This document shows positions 62,846 through 64,000 of a stretch of DNA of 64,000 bases, piece by piece (positions within the stretch are counted from its first letter, which is position 1; each line of letters begins with the position of its first letter). The stretch is from JAXLRU01 sp046330935 (GTDB taxonomy: Bacteria; Actinomycetota; Actinomycetes; Actinomycetales; Kineosporiaceae). The notes under the pieces were generated by a model, which did no database searches, was not told the origin of the DNA, and saw nothing but the letters and a program-made list of their open reading frames with translations. The stretch is from the NCBI GenBank assembly GCA_046330935.1, contig JAXLRU010000003.1, forward strand, positions 558,001-622,000, in the 5' to 3' direction. The position numbers and the translations under genes were made by a program.

Positions 62846-64000
<1,155 letters not shown>

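Overview
The window comes from a very GC-rich actinobacterium. Evidence: GTG starts and 4-bp stop/start overlaps are common, wbl (WhiB) and DUF4177 genes are present, and many promoters have the form TAnnnT-N6/7-start codon, which predicts leaderless mRNAs. Gene order matches actinobacterial backbones. dnaX, recR, lysC and asd are followed, after an island, by a block collinear with Mycobacterium tuberculosis Rv3683 to Rv3667: metallophosphoesterase, ponA2-like PBP, whiB4-like gene, two ArsA-like ATPases, DUF4177, RidA, MBL hydrolase, crp, nth, NUDIX, marP, epoxide hydrolase, holin-like protein, acs. The genus cannot be fixed; a Kineosporia/Kineococcus-type relative is only a guess.

Layout. 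1-2.4 kb: end of a membrane protein, a YtrA-type GntR regulator, upp, a small membrane protein and a PH-domain membrane protein. 2.42-6.50 kb: a complete IS481-family element with 19-bp inverted repeats and a 6-bp ACTAGA target duplication. It carries an ABC-F protein and an MFS exporter in one coupled operon with its transposase, behind a 14-codon leader ORF. 6.5-13 kb: an oligosaccharide locus with GH1 beta-glucosidase, binding protein plus two permeases under a CebR-like operator, and a CE7 esterase. 13-28 kb: housekeeping genes, including a LytR_C protein with a long acidic tail, a VapB-like protein, HerA-like ATPase, tRNA-Ser, SRP RNA, dnaX, serine hydrolase, recR, an ABC-2 exporter, lysC (with an internal start) and asd.

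28.2-39.2 kb is an accessory island of lower GC and lower coding density. It holds three ISL3-family copies (one truncated, one split by a nested IS256 element, one complete at its ends) and a DUF2690 gene remnant. It also holds a cell-wall-type pair: a large peptidoglycan-binding/DUF1906 glycosidase-like gene interrupted by the third ISL3, overlapping a Tat-exported partner gene. A small exported peptidoglycan-binding-like protein lies at 41.2 kb beside tRNA-Pro.

42-64 kb is the conserved block. It includes a perfect CRP palindrome between the PBP and whiB genes, with the crp gene 5 kb away. It also includes nhaA and a SigE-type sigma factor coupled to a 944-aa membrane protein with two predicted extracytoplasmic beta-propellers. 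The 3' part of acs runs off the right edge.

Several core genes (dnaX, a MerR regulator, a small membrane protein) and every ISL3/IS256 transposase carry apparent single-base frameshifts. Some of these may be sequencing errors in GC-rich runs. No CRISPR array, prophage or integrase was seen.
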